Assembly (NCBI GenBank): GCA_016201185.1
Contig: JACQDG010000156.1
Location: 1-39,174 of the forward strand
Reading direction: 5' to 3'
From: Acidobacteriota bacterium
GTDB lineage: Bacteria; Acidobacteriota; Terriglobia; Bryobacterales; JACQDG01
DNA length: 39,174 nucleotides
Below the pieces are notes generated by a model. The model worked only from the letters and a program-made list of their open reading frames with translations. It was not told where the DNA came from and did not search any database. The position numbers and the translations under genes are program-made. Of the stretch, positions 18,090 to 26,900 are shown in pieces; position 1 is the stretch's first letter, and each line of letters opens with the position of its first letter.

Positions 18090-19765
18090 ACCAGCCTCTC
18101 TTCGCGCATGGGGCAGACCCTTTCGGGGCATTCCCGGCGGAGGATATGGGCCTCGACTTCTTTCCGGAAATGCTGCAGCACGGAAGTTATCGGTGCATGG
18201 GCGAATTGCCCCAGACCGCAAATGGAGGTCAGGCGCAGGGCGTCAGAGAGTTCATCCACCAACTGCAGATCAGCCGGTGAGCCTTTGCCTTGCGTCCAGC
18301 CGGTGAGGATGTCCACCAGTTTCTGGGAACCCATGCGGCAAGGTACGCACTTGCCGCAAGACTCGTTGCGGAAGAACTTCACTGCGTTCAAAGCCATGTC
18401 GAGCATACACCTGCCTTCGGCACAGACCACGATGGCACCCGAACCCAGCATGGAGCCGGCCGCGGCCATCGACTTGAAGTCGAGATGGACATCCACCAGG
18501 GAGGCCGGAAGATAGCCTGAAGACGGACCGGAAGGGGCAAAAGCCTTGAGTTGCTTGCCGTCGGGGGGACCGCCGGCGAGATTAAGAATCACCTCCGAGG
18601 CCGGCGTACCCATAGGGATTTCGAATACCCCCGGTTTACGCACATCGCCGCTGACGCCCACCATCTTCAAGCCGGCAGCTCCACCCTGTCCCTGGGTCTT
18701 ATACCATTCCACGCCGTTGGTCAGAATCTGAGGCACGTGGGCGAAGGTCTCGACGTTGTTGAGCACGGTCGGTTTGTTCCAGAGCCCATGGGTGACAGGG
18801 AAGGGCGGTTTGTTGCGGGGTTCGGCGCGCTTGCCTTCGATAGCTTCTAGCAAAGCGCTCTCCTCGCCGCAGATATAACCGCCCGGGCTGACGAAGATTT
18901 CCAGCTCGAAGGGGAGGTCAGACCCGAGCACCTGCAGCCCCAGGATGCCGTCTTGCTTGCATTTGTGAATCTCTTCGTCCAGGATCCTTTCCTGAACGCC
19001 GTACTCATGGCGAATGTAAAGGACACCCTTACGCGCCCCGGCCACCAACCCGGCGATGATCATCCCCTCGATGACGAGGTGGGGCAGGTGGTGCATGATG
19101 AAGCGGTCTTTGATGGTACCGGGCTCGCTCTCGTCAGCGTTGCACACGACGTACTTCTCCGTGCCCGGAGCTTTGCGAACGGCCTCCCACTTGACCCCCG
19201 TGGGAAAGCCAGCGCCTCCCATGCCGCTCAGTCCGCTGGCCTTTAAGGTCGCAATGACGCCGTCCCAGTCCCGGGTCTGGACCAGGCGCCGAAGTGCGCC
19301 GTAACGCGTGGCGCCCTTATAAGGGTCGGAAGCGAGATCCGTCCGCCTGTTTTCCACGGGCTGCTCCGGCAACTCACTGCCTCCCAGGGCGGCGAAGACC
19401 AGAGCCTCGGCCTGGGCCCCGGTGACCCCGCGGTAAATGTGGTCATTGACGGAAATAGCGGGGGCCCCGTCACATTGCCCCAAACAGGAGGTCTCGCGAA
19501 CAGAAACCTCGCTCTCGCCCAACGGCAGGAACCGCTGCTTGAGCTCGGCGCGCAACGGCTCGGCCCCTCTCAGGTGGCAAGACATGTCAGAGCAAACCCG
19601 CAGATTCACCTTGGCCGCAGGCGTCAGATAGAAATGAGGATAAAAGCTTGCCACGCCATGCAGGCGATAGAGGGGGATCTTGGTCTTCTTGGACAGCGCC
19701 TCCAAATGCTCGGCTGGCAGATAACCGTATTGACGCTGAATGGCCCTGAGTTCTTCGAAGATCAC
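18086..19765 (-). CDS. NuoE-NuoF fusion NADH dehydrogenase (diaphorase) subunit
   Basis: The 559-residue protein joins two complex-I-type modules. Residues 1-130 are NuoE-like, with the [2Fe-2S] ligands Cys58, Cys63, Cys94 and Cys98 in the classic CX4C...CX3C arrangement. Residues about 165-550 are NuoF-like, with the FMN-loop GMGGAGFPTGVKW, CNADESEPGTIKDR, the NADH-binding GGYICGEESALLEAIEGKR, a SLBB-like segment, and the [4Fe-4S] ligands CGKCVPC (about 470-476) plus Cys in ICGLGQ (about 514). It should oxidise NAD(P)H in the cytosol and pass electrons to the downstream iron-sulfur hub, as in HoxF/HydB-type diaphorases. No other complex I subunits or hydrogenase subunits are nearby. The GTG start has AGGAG about 10 bp upstream. 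It is the first gene of the four-gene operon. Confidence 0.9.
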   Translation of the reverse strand: MIFEELRAIQRQYGYLPAEHLEALSKKTKIPLYRLHGVASFYPHFYLTPAAKVNLRVCSDMSCHLRGAEPLRAELKQRFLPLGESEVSVRETSCLGQCDGAPAISVNDHIYRGVTGAQAEALVFAALGGSELPEQPVENRRTDLASDPYKGATRYGALRRLVQTRDWDGVIATLKASGLSGMGGAGFPTGVKWEAVRKAPGTEKYVVCNADESEPGTIKDRFIMHHLPHLVIEGMIIAGLVAGARKGVLYIRHEYGVQERILDEEIHKCKQDGILGLQVLGSDLPFELEIFVSPGGYICGEESALLEAIEGKRAEPRNKPPFPVTHGLWNKPTVLNNVETFAHVPQILTNGVEWYKTQGQGGAAGLKMVGVSGDVRKPGVFEIPMGTPASEVILNLAGGPPDGKQLKAFAPSGPSSGYLPASLVDVHLDFKSMAAAGSMLGSGAIVVCAEGRCMLDMALNAVKFFRNESCGKCVPCRMGSQKLVDILTGWTQGKGSPADLQLVDELSDALRLTSICGLGQFAHAPITSVLQHFRKEVEAHILRRECPERVCPMREERLV

Positions 19766-19820
19766 AAGGCTCGCTCTCCTGTTCTAGAAGTCAGTCGGGT
19801 TTGTCCAGAATGCCTAGGGA

Positions 19821-19829
19821 ATCATAACA
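19821..19829 (-). promoter_or_regulatory. Candidate extended -10 promoter for the NuoEF operon
   Basis: On the - strand this reads TGTTATGAT, an extended -10 (TGn-TATGAT, 5 of 6 matches to TATAAT), 55 bp upstream of the GTG start at 19765. No convincing -35 is found at the right distance, which is tolerated in extended -10 promoters. The call rests on motif and position only. Confidence 0.4.
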
Positions 19830-19911
19830 TTGATCTGCCCATCGAGCGAAAAACAATACCGGCGGACCGCTGGTTTCGGCTCCAGCTCTCTCTTATGTAC
19901 CGCTCTCTCTA

Positions 19912-19940
19912 TTGACTTCTGCCGTCGTGTAGAGTATAAA
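19912..19940 (+). promoter_or_regulatory. Sigma70-type promoter for the c554-like cytochrome gene
   Basis: TTGACT (19912-19917) and TATAAA (19935-19940) are separated by exactly 17 bp, a near-consensus housekeeping promoter. It lies 67 bp before the ATG at 20008 and points away from the NuoEF operon, making this a divergent control region. It is one of the best promoter matches noticed in the window. Confidence 0.65.
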
Positions 19941-20007
19941 CGTCTGCGTTGTTCGGAGTAAATCCAGTGCGGCCTCGTGCGGTAGAGCAGACGCCTGAGG
20001 CCCTCCT

Positions 20008-21369
20008 ATGAGCCTGGTTCGCACCAGCTACATTTCACTTCTGGCGGTGTGGGCGGAAAGCGCCGTGGCTTGCCTGCTGATGGGGGGCGGGACTCTGCTT
20101 GCCGCTGAGGCCCCCCAAAGCAGCGCCTTGACATCGGAGGCCTCCAAGTTTACCGGGCCGGGTTCGTGCAGCTCCACCAGTTGCCATGGTGGCGTGCAGC
20201 CCCGGGCGGAAACCTCCGTTCGGCAAAATGAGTACAGCCTCTGGGTAGTGCGGGACAAACATGCCCACGCCTTTGCTGTGCTCTCGAATCCGGTTGGGAC
20301 ACGGATGGCTCGTATTCTGGGGCTGCCTCGGGCAGACACTGCTGAGAAGTGCCTGGCCTGTCACGCCCTGAATCCTCCTCCGGACCAGCGCGCCAAGACC
20401 TTCTCCGACCTCACCGACGGGGTAAGCTGTGAAGCCTGTCATGGGCCGGCGTCCAACTGGCTGGGCCCGCATACCACCCGCGGCTGGGCTTACGAGAAGT
20501 CGCTCCAAGCAGGCATGTACAATACCCGCGACCTGATCAAACGGAGCGAGAAGTGTCTCTCCTGCCATTTGGGCAATGAGGAAAAGTTTGTCGATCACGA
20601 GATGATTGCGGCCGGCCACCCCGACCTGTATTTCGAACTGGACTCCTTTTCGGCGGCGATGCCCCGGCATTGGAAAGAGCCGCTGGACAAGGATCCCTGG
20701 CTGGGGGTGCGAACGTTGGGCACGGGGCAGGCGGTGCAATTGCGGGAGCATCTGAGGCGCGTAGCCCGGCGGGCTCAGGGAAGCATCTGGCCGGAATTCT
20801 CCGAACTGCAATGCTTCGCCTGTCATCATGATTTGACGGCCGCGAAAGACAGTTGGAGGCAGGAACGTGGCTATCCGGGGCGGCGTCCGGGCGACCCGCC
20901 GTTCAATATGTCCCGCTATTCTATTTTCCGTCAGGTGGTTTACGAAGTGGACCGGCAGGAGGGCGGCCAGCTCGATTCCCAGCTCAACAAGCTGTTTGGC
21001 CTGATGAGTGAGCTCTCGGCCGACCGCAAGCAGGTCGTGGCTGCGGCCGAGAGTTCAGCCGAACTGGCTGACCGGCTGGCTCGCCGGATCGCCTCACTGC
21101 AATTCGACCAGGGGATGACCATGCGTTTGCTCAAAAGCATTTCCGGCGACGCTGACTACATCGCAGGGCAAGGTGAGCGGTCGGCCGAGCAGGCAGCCAT
21201 GGCGCTGGATTCTCTTTTCATCGCTTACATCCAGAGCGCGAAAATGGGAAACGAGCAGCAAGTCCGAGCGGCCATTAACTCCCTTTTCCAGGAACTGTCG
21301 AATCCTTCCGCCTATAATGCTTACACTTTCGCCCGTGAGGTGCATAAGTTGAATGCTTTGCTGCCGTAG
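20008..21369 (+). CDS. Multiheme cytochrome, c554-like family
   Basis: The 453-residue protein has an N-terminal export signal (about residues 10-33, ending LLAAEA). It carries one CX4CH site (CSSTSCH) and four CXXCH sites (CLACH, CEACH, CLSCH, CFACH) in the first ~275 residues. The spacing and the repeated HA/HG contexts, for example KCLACHALNPP, VSCEACHGPASNWLGPH and KCLSCHLGNEEKFVDHEMIAAGHP, resemble the cytochrome c-554 domain family. The last ~130 residues are helical and Glu/Ala-rich without hemes. It probably acts as a periplasmic electron carrier or a small reductase; no substrate can be named. It is divergent from the NuoEF operon across a 242-bp region with clear promoter elements, so the two may be co-regulated. 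Confidence 0.85.
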   Translation: MSLVRTSYISLLAVWAESAVACLLMGGGTLLAAEAPQSSALTSEASKFTGPGSCSSTSCHGGVQPRAETSVRQNEYSLWVVRDKHAHAFAVLSNPVGTRMARILGLPRADTAEKCLACHALNPPPDQRAKTFSDLTDGVSCEACHGPASNWLGPHTTRGWAYEKSLQAGMYNTRDLIKRSEKCLSCHLGNEEKFVDHEMIAAGHPDLYFELDSFSAAMPRHWKEPLDKDPWLGVRTLGTGQAVQLREHLRRVARRAQGSIWPEFSELQCFACHHDLTAAKDSWRQERGYPGRRPGDPPFNMSRYSIFRQVVYEVDRQEGGQLDSQLNKLFGLMSELSADRKQVVAAAESSAELADRLARRIASLQFDQGMTMRLLKSISGDADYIAGQGERSAEQAAMALDSLFIAYIQSAKMGNEQQVRAAINSLFQELSNPSAYNAYTFAREVHKLNALLP

Positions 21370-21386
21370 CCCCCGGCGCTAAACCC

Positions 21387-23009
21387 ATGCCCAGGGACCA
21401 TAACAAGTCGCGTTCCCGGAGGGCCATCCTGGCGATCCGTAACCTTATCATGCTGGTCTTGGTGGCGGCTGCCTCGCTAATCTGGGGGAACGGCCGCGGG
21501 GCCGACTCCGATCGCGCCATCCCGACCGTGCGCTTCCCACGCGTTCACCACGTCCCGCGAGCCCCCCACTTCAACAATTTCGACCCTCGCCCGATCCTGA
21601 CTGCCGGCGACGTGCAATCCGTTGTTCAACGCGCGGCCGAATCGCTGGATTCCACCGCCATGGTCATCGCCGTGACGGATCGCCAGGGCGACGTCCTGGC
21701 GCTATATCGGAAGCCTGGCGCCCCCCCAACGGCCGTGGGCAACTTCAGCATGATGGTTGACACCAACGAGCTGGCCGTTGCTTTAGCCCGTACGGCGTCG
21801 TTTTTCAGCAACAACCAGGCGCCCCTTTCCACGCGCACGGTTCGTTTCATCAGCGGCATTCATTTCCCTCCCGGGATTCCTTTCACCCCAAACGCGGCCC
21901 TCTACGGTATTGAGAATACCAACCGGGGCTGTCCGGTGAATGCCGATTTCATCCCGGGCCAGGAGGTTCCTCCCGCCCGTACCATCGACAGGACGCGGCC
22001 GGGGCTGGGAATCATTACCGGCAAAGCAGACCTGAACGACAGCGACAGCAACGCGGTGAATCCCGGAGGGGTCCCGCTGTTCAAGCAAGGGCAGTTGGTA
22101 GGCGGGGTCGGGGTTGCCGGCGTCTCTCCTAACCTGGTTGAATATGCCGCGTTTTCCGGCGCGGCCCGTGCGGGATTCGAGCCTTCGCCGGCGCCGCCCG
22201 AAGTGGTGATTATCGACGGTCTCGCCTTGCCTTTCGTCGATCAGAAAGCACAGCCTGCGGGAACAGGACCGGGGGCATTCGATGCCGCAAACTTCCTGAT
22301 CCCCCCGCGCGGCAGTCCCAAGCCGGCTCCGGAGGGCGACCTGGTAGCGCCCAAAGCCGGCCCCTTGGGTGGCCTGACGGCAGAAGAGGTCCGCCACATT
22401 ATTGATGCGGCAGTGGCAACAGCCGATCAGACACGGGGCGTGATCCGGCTGCCGCTGGGCTCGCGCGCTCGGATGGCGATAGCGGTCGCGGATCTGGACG
22501 GTACGATCCTGGCGTTGCACCGGATGCCGGATGCAACCATTTTCAGTATTGATGTGGCGGTGGCCAAGTCACGCAACGTGATTTACTTCAGCAGCGCGCA
22601 GCGCAGGCCGGAGGACCTCCCGGGCGTCCCCATGGGCACGGCGGTCAACAACAGGACCATCAGTTTCGGGGCGCAACCTCTCTTTCCGCCGGGCATTAAC
22701 TTCAGCCAGCCGGGGCCATTTTTTGATCTCTACAAATGGGATACGGCCAATCCTTGTACGCAAGGCTTTCAGGCTCCCAATTCCAACCAAAGCGGAATCG
22801 TATTTTTCCCGGGCAGTCTTCCGCTTTACAGGAATGCGGTGCTGGTGGGCGGGCTGGGCGTCAGCGGCGATGGAGTGGAACAGGACGACTTTGTCACCGC
22901 CGGCGCGGCGCAAGGCCTGGACGCTCCCGAGTCGATCCGGGCGGACCAGATCATAATCCGGGGAGTGCGACTCCCCTACCTGAAATTCCCTCGCAATCCG
23001 ACCCAATGA
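21387..23009 (+). CDS. Secreted protein with duplicated HbpS/GlcG-like heme-binding domain
   Basis: The 540-residue protein has a signal peptide (IRNLIMLVLVAAASLIWG, about residues 17-34) and two copies of an HbpS/GlcG-like domain. The first starts near residue 72 (GDVQSVVQRAAESLDSTAMVIAVTDRQGDVLALYRKPGAP) and the second near 331 (EEVRHIIDAAVATADQTRGV, then AIAVADLDGTILALHRMPDA). Each copy is interrupted by a long loop and ends in a segment like GGVGVAGVSPNLVEYAAF or GGLGVSGDGVEQDDFVTAGA. HbpS proteins bind heme or related cofactors; binding here is inferred. It starts 17 bp after the c554-like cytochrome gene and is probably co-transcribed with it, which suggests a link to heme handling or to the cytochrome's redox chemistry. 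Only 5 bp separate its stop from that of the convergent MBL-fold gene. Confidence 0.8.
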   Translation: MPRDHNKSRSRRAILAIRNLIMLVLVAAASLIWGNGRGADSDRAIPTVRFPRVHHVPRAPHFNNFDPRPILTAGDVQSVVQRAAESLDSTAMVIAVTDRQGDVLALYRKPGAPPTAVGNFSMMVDTNELAVALARTASFFSNNQAPLSTRTVRFISGIHFPPGIPFTPNAALYGIENTNRGCPVNADFIPGQEVPPARTIDRTRPGLGIITGKADLNDSDSNAVNPGGVPLFKQGQLVGGVGVAGVSPNLVEYAAFSGAARAGFEPSPAPPEVVIIDGLALPFVDQKAQPAGTGPGAFDAANFLIPPRGSPKPAPEGDLVAPKAGPLGGLTAEEVRHIIDAAVATADQTRGVIRLPLGSRARMAIAVADLDGTILALHRMPDATIFSIDVAVAKSRNVIYFSSAQRRPEDLPGVPMGTAVNNRTISFGAQPLFPPGINFSQPGPFFDLYKWDTANPCTQGFQAPNSNQSGIVFFPGSLPLYRNAVLVGGLGVSGDGVEQDDFVTAGAAQGLDAPESIRADQIIIRGVRLPYLKFPRNPTQ

Positions 23010-23014
23010 AAATA

Positions 23015-23836
23015 TCAGAACTCGAGGTGCATGCCTTCGTAGGCCCCTTCGACACTGGCCAGCTCCTGCTGCCCTCGAGCCACCAGGCCATCAACAAAAC
23101 TGTCGTCGTGGTCGGGGTCGTGGTGAAATAGAAGCAGTTTTTTTACTCCGCTTTCACGCGCGATGCGGGTTCCCTCCAGCCAGCTACTGTGCCCCCAACC
23201 TTTCTTCTCCCCCTGCAATTGCTCGGGCGTGTACTGAGCATCGTAGACTAGCACATCCGCATCGCGGGCGAGTTCGCGCACTTTCTGGTCATGCGTAGGC
23301 GACCCCGGCTCCGTGTCGGTGGCCAGAACCAACACGACGCCGTCGGCCTCAATCCTGTAACCGGTACATCCCTGCGGATGATTCATCGGTGCAGTGCTGA
23401 TCACCGCGCCATTTACCTCAATAGGCTCCGGTCCTAGATCATAGAAGTTCCGCACGGATTGCATGGCCCTCATGTCGACAGGAAAGAATGGATCTGCCAT
23501 TTGGCCTTCAATCGCAGCTTTCAGCTTCATTCGACTTTGTTTGCGGGTGTGGAACAGGAAGGAGTTCCCTTTTCTGTAAAGCGGAGTGAAAAAGGGTATA
23601 CCCTGCATATGATCCCAGTGGAAATGGGTAACGAAAATGTAACCACCGATCGGCCGCTCGCCGAATTCCTGCGCCAAGCTCTTGCCGAGGCTCCGAAAAC
23701 CACTCCCGCAGTCTAAGACGAGCAGGGTCCCGTTCGCCAGCCTCACCTCAATACATGCGGTGTTACCGCCGTAACGTGCGTTCCGCGGCTCCGGGGTGGG
23801 AGTGGAGCCCCGGACGCCCCAAAACTTGACAGTCAT
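23015..23836 (-). CDS. MBL-fold metal-dependent hydrolase
   Basis: The 273-residue cytosolic protein is a metallo-beta-lactamase-fold enzyme. It shows the N-terminal FWGVRGSTPTP motif, the metal-binding HFHWDH (His71, His73, Asp75, His76), a further His153 in MNHPQGC, Asp174 in ATDTE and a late HHDPDHDD. This arrangement resembles the RNase Z/PhnP/class-II phosphodiesterase branch, not lactamases. Many relatives are annotated only as hydrolases of unknown substrate; a phosphodiester substrate is plausible, and a cyclic nucleotide would be notable given the nearby cNMP-binding hub, but this is speculation. The ATG at 23836 leaves 141 bp to the upstream gene's stop on the same strand. Confidence 0.85.
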   Translation of the reverse strand: MTVKFWGVRGSTPTPEPRNARYGGNTACIEVRLANGTLLVLDCGSGFRSLGKSLAQEFGERPIGGYIFVTHFHWDHMQGIPFFTPLYRKGNSFLFHTRKQSRMKLKAAIEGQMADPFFPVDMRAMQSVRNFYDLGPEPIEVNGAVISTAPMNHPQGCTGYRIEADGVVLVLATDTEPGSPTHDQKVRELARDADVLVYDAQYTPEQLQGEKKGWGHSSWLEGTRIARESGVKKLLLFHHDPDHDDSFVDGLVARGQQELASVEGAYEGMHLEF

Positions 23837-23940
23837 TTTCGCCCCGCACGAAGCCCCCGCCCAAATCCCATACTGGACCGAATCATTTTGGCGTAAGCGA
23901 ACGGCCGTGTCAATGTTTGCCGGCGCTATCCTCCTAACTC

Positions 23941-23963
23941 AAGCCGCGAACCCGCTGCGGCTT
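23941..23963 (-). terminator. Hairpin downstream of the TIGR03437-domain gene
   Basis: AAGCCGC (23941-23947) pairs with GCGGCTT (23957-23963) over a 9-base loop, a perfect 7-bp GC-rich stem starting 15 bp after the stop at 23978. It fits a terminator by position, but no U-tract follows on the - strand. Confidence 0.4.
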
Positions 23964-23977
23964 TCGGCATTCGCCAG

Positions 23978-26900
23978 CTATCGTACGGCGATGGTAACCG
24001 GGGCGCTGAGCTGCCCGGCGACGCTAAGCTGGACCTCGACCGCATCCCCAGGCGTCACGCCGGCGGGCACAAAGACGTTGACCTGGTATAAGCCGGCGAA
24101 GCTTGGCGTCAGCCCGGCAAAGAGGAGTTGCGCGGGAACCTTTCCGATGGTCACCGCAACCGGATTCACAGCCGTTGAGAGCGGCGATAGGCGCGCCGCC
24201 GCGCCGGCCGCGACCGGCGGATCCACCGCACCCAGTCCCGTACAGTAAATCACGATGGCGTCCCCAGACTTGGCGGGATTACCGGGCTCCACGAGGCGAT
24301 TTTGGAGATCCACGATCACACCCTGCCCCGTCCCCATCTGGTTCTTGGCGAAAATGCCTGGCGAAGCCGGCGCTATCGTCAGCGAGAGCGGCGTTGTGGC
24401 CGCGGTTCCCATTTGGACAAACATCGACAGCCGCGTATTCACCGGAATGTCATAGGGAATCTGCGCATTGATCTGTCCGGCCAGGGTGACCAGCAGCGGC
24501 AATGGCTCGCCCCGAATCACCGCTAGACTGCCGGCAAGTTGCGTCGGTAGAGGCAGAGAGGGAGCGTACGCCGTGTTACTGGCAAGACTGGCGCCAAACA
24601 GCGAGATCAGGCTGCCAGGCGCCAGCGGCGCCTGCGGCGCGAAACTGGCTGCGTTCACCACTCCCCCGAGCAGCGGAGGTTCCGGGTTCGGTTGCACCCC
24701 GCCGACCGCCTGAACCGTCGCGATGATGGCTGGCGGCACGCTGGCCGTCACCGTAATGGTGACCGCGGAGGACACCGACTGCGCCGGCCACGTGGCGCCC
24801 CAGCGACCGTCCCCCAGAGACGTCAGGTTCAGCGGGGGATCACCGTTCGAGAATGTCGCCACCACCGAGCCAGTGGTAATCAGATTGGCGCAGTCGTCCA
24901 CCACTTTCACTTCGATCGGGGTCGGCCATTTGGCCGGCACGTTGAAGTTAGACCCGTTGTAATTCGTCCCCAGTTGCGTGAATAAGGGAACCAGTTTTGT
25001 GGGCGTGCAGGCGGCCGCCTCAACGATGGGCAAAGCTTTTGCCGCCGGCGCAGCGGCGCCAGGCGCCACCACCAGCAACAACAAGTTGACCGTTTGGGCC
25101 GTGCCGTCTGAAAACAACAGCAGCAACGCTCCCTGGCGGACGTCCGGGCCCAAACCTGTGATATCGGGTTGCACCACGACTTGCGCGGGCGGGCCCTCCA
25201 TCACCGTGACGGTGGCGGTAGCATCGCCCAAAATGGCCTGCGCCGCAGTGACGCTCAACGTGCTCGTCAGGTTGTTGACCTGTACGCTCTGTGCGCTAGG
25301 CGAGGCCCCGCCGGCCACTGCCGTAAATAGCAGTCCGGTCGGCTGCAAATCGACAGCAAGCTGGCTCCCGGCGGCCAATACCTTTAAGACCACCGTCACG
25401 AACTGTGGTGAATTCTGGGAATCCGGCGCCGAGATCTGAATTGAGCCATAGTAAACACCATCGTCCAAACCAGCGGGAAGAATGCTGACCTCGACCGGCG
25501 GAACAGGCGAAGAGGGATCGGTCGAGCCGCTCGACGGCGACACCGAAAGCCAATCGCCTCCCGAAGATGTAGAAGCTTGCGCCGTCCACGGGAGCACACT
25601 ATGGCCCGTGGTGGCCACACCAAAACTCTGCGTCCCGCCGGCCGTCCCGCCCTCCACCGCCGTAAAGGTCAGCCCCGTTTCTGTCAGCGCGAGTTGAGGC
25701 TGCTGGCCGAGGATCAGCACGACCACCCTTACCTTCGTGCCGTTGATTGTGACCGAGCCCGAATAGACGCCGGAGCTCAGGCCGGTTGGATCTACCAGGA
25801 CCGATAACGTTGTGGCAGCTAGCGGGTTGACCACGCCCTGAGTAGGCGAACCGCTCAGCCAGTTGCCGCCATCCTCAGTGGCCGCAACGGCGGTGAAGGC
25901 GACAGAGCCGCCGGAGGCAGTAAGCACGAGCGGCTGGCCGGCGGGACTGGCGCCTGGCAAGAAGCTGAAGTTGAGCACTGGCGGCTGCACGTTCAAAGTG
26001 GGCTGTGATGGGGCGGGGCTGACCGTAAAGATCACCACGACCGTTTGCGTGGGGGGAGTGGTTCCTCGCCCCGTGATGGTGATGGTCCCCTGGTGCGTCC
26101 CCGCGGCCAGGGAGCCAGGGTTTGCCGTGATGAGGATCAGCGCCGGCGTGATGGCGTTGCTCTCGGTGGCGCTAAGCCATGTTCCTCCCGTGGTGGTGCT
26201 GATCGAGATTGTCACGGGGACGCCAGCGAACGAACTAACGATGCTGATGTTCTGCCCAGACGGCGCGGCGCCGCTGCTCTGACCGGCGAAAGAAAGCTGC
26301 AACGGCGAGACGGCCAGCTTGGCGGCTTCGACCACCTGCGCCAATGCTTCCGAAGTCACCCCCTGGAAGCTCGCGTCGCCGCTGTATATGGCGGTAATAG
26401 AGTGCGTACCCGGATCCAGTTGCACGGTCGTCAGCGTGGCCACCCCCGCCGGGCTCAAATCGGCCGGTGGGCCAAGTGCAACGCTACCATCCTTAAAGGT
26501 CACCGTACCGGTCGGCGTGCCGGAGCCACTTACCGTGCCGGTAAAGGTCACCGATTGGGCAAAAACTGACGGGTTCTGCGAAGAGGTCAAAGTGATCGCC
26601 GCGCGCGACTTGTCACCAGTCTCAACACGGCTAATGGTCAGGGATCCGCTGCCATTAATGCTAACTTGCAGTTGTATGCTCTGGATGGCTGTGAAATCTG
26701 CCCCTTTGCCGGATGTAATCACGAAACTCGAAAACGGGAAAACAAGATCGCTAGAAAAAGGCGTAGGCATTCGGGAAATAGATGAAGATCCCGCGGCGCT
26801 ACTCACCGTGATCATTAGAGTGGACTGAACAGTCGACGAAACTCCACTTGCAACAAAAGTCTTCTGGCCGCTGAGGTCTAGCGCGAGTTGGCCGGCCGTC

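Noticed and set aside
18089..18221. 44-residue N-terminal extension of the Fe-S hub protein
   Set aside because: It lies inside the NuoEF coding region, is Pro/Arg-rich and lacks conservation, while the ATGA overlap at 18086-18089 is a typical coupled start.
17223..18515. 430-codon open frame on the + strand
   Set aside because: It is antisense to the Fe-S hub and NuoEF genes, both of which carry clear cofactor motifs.
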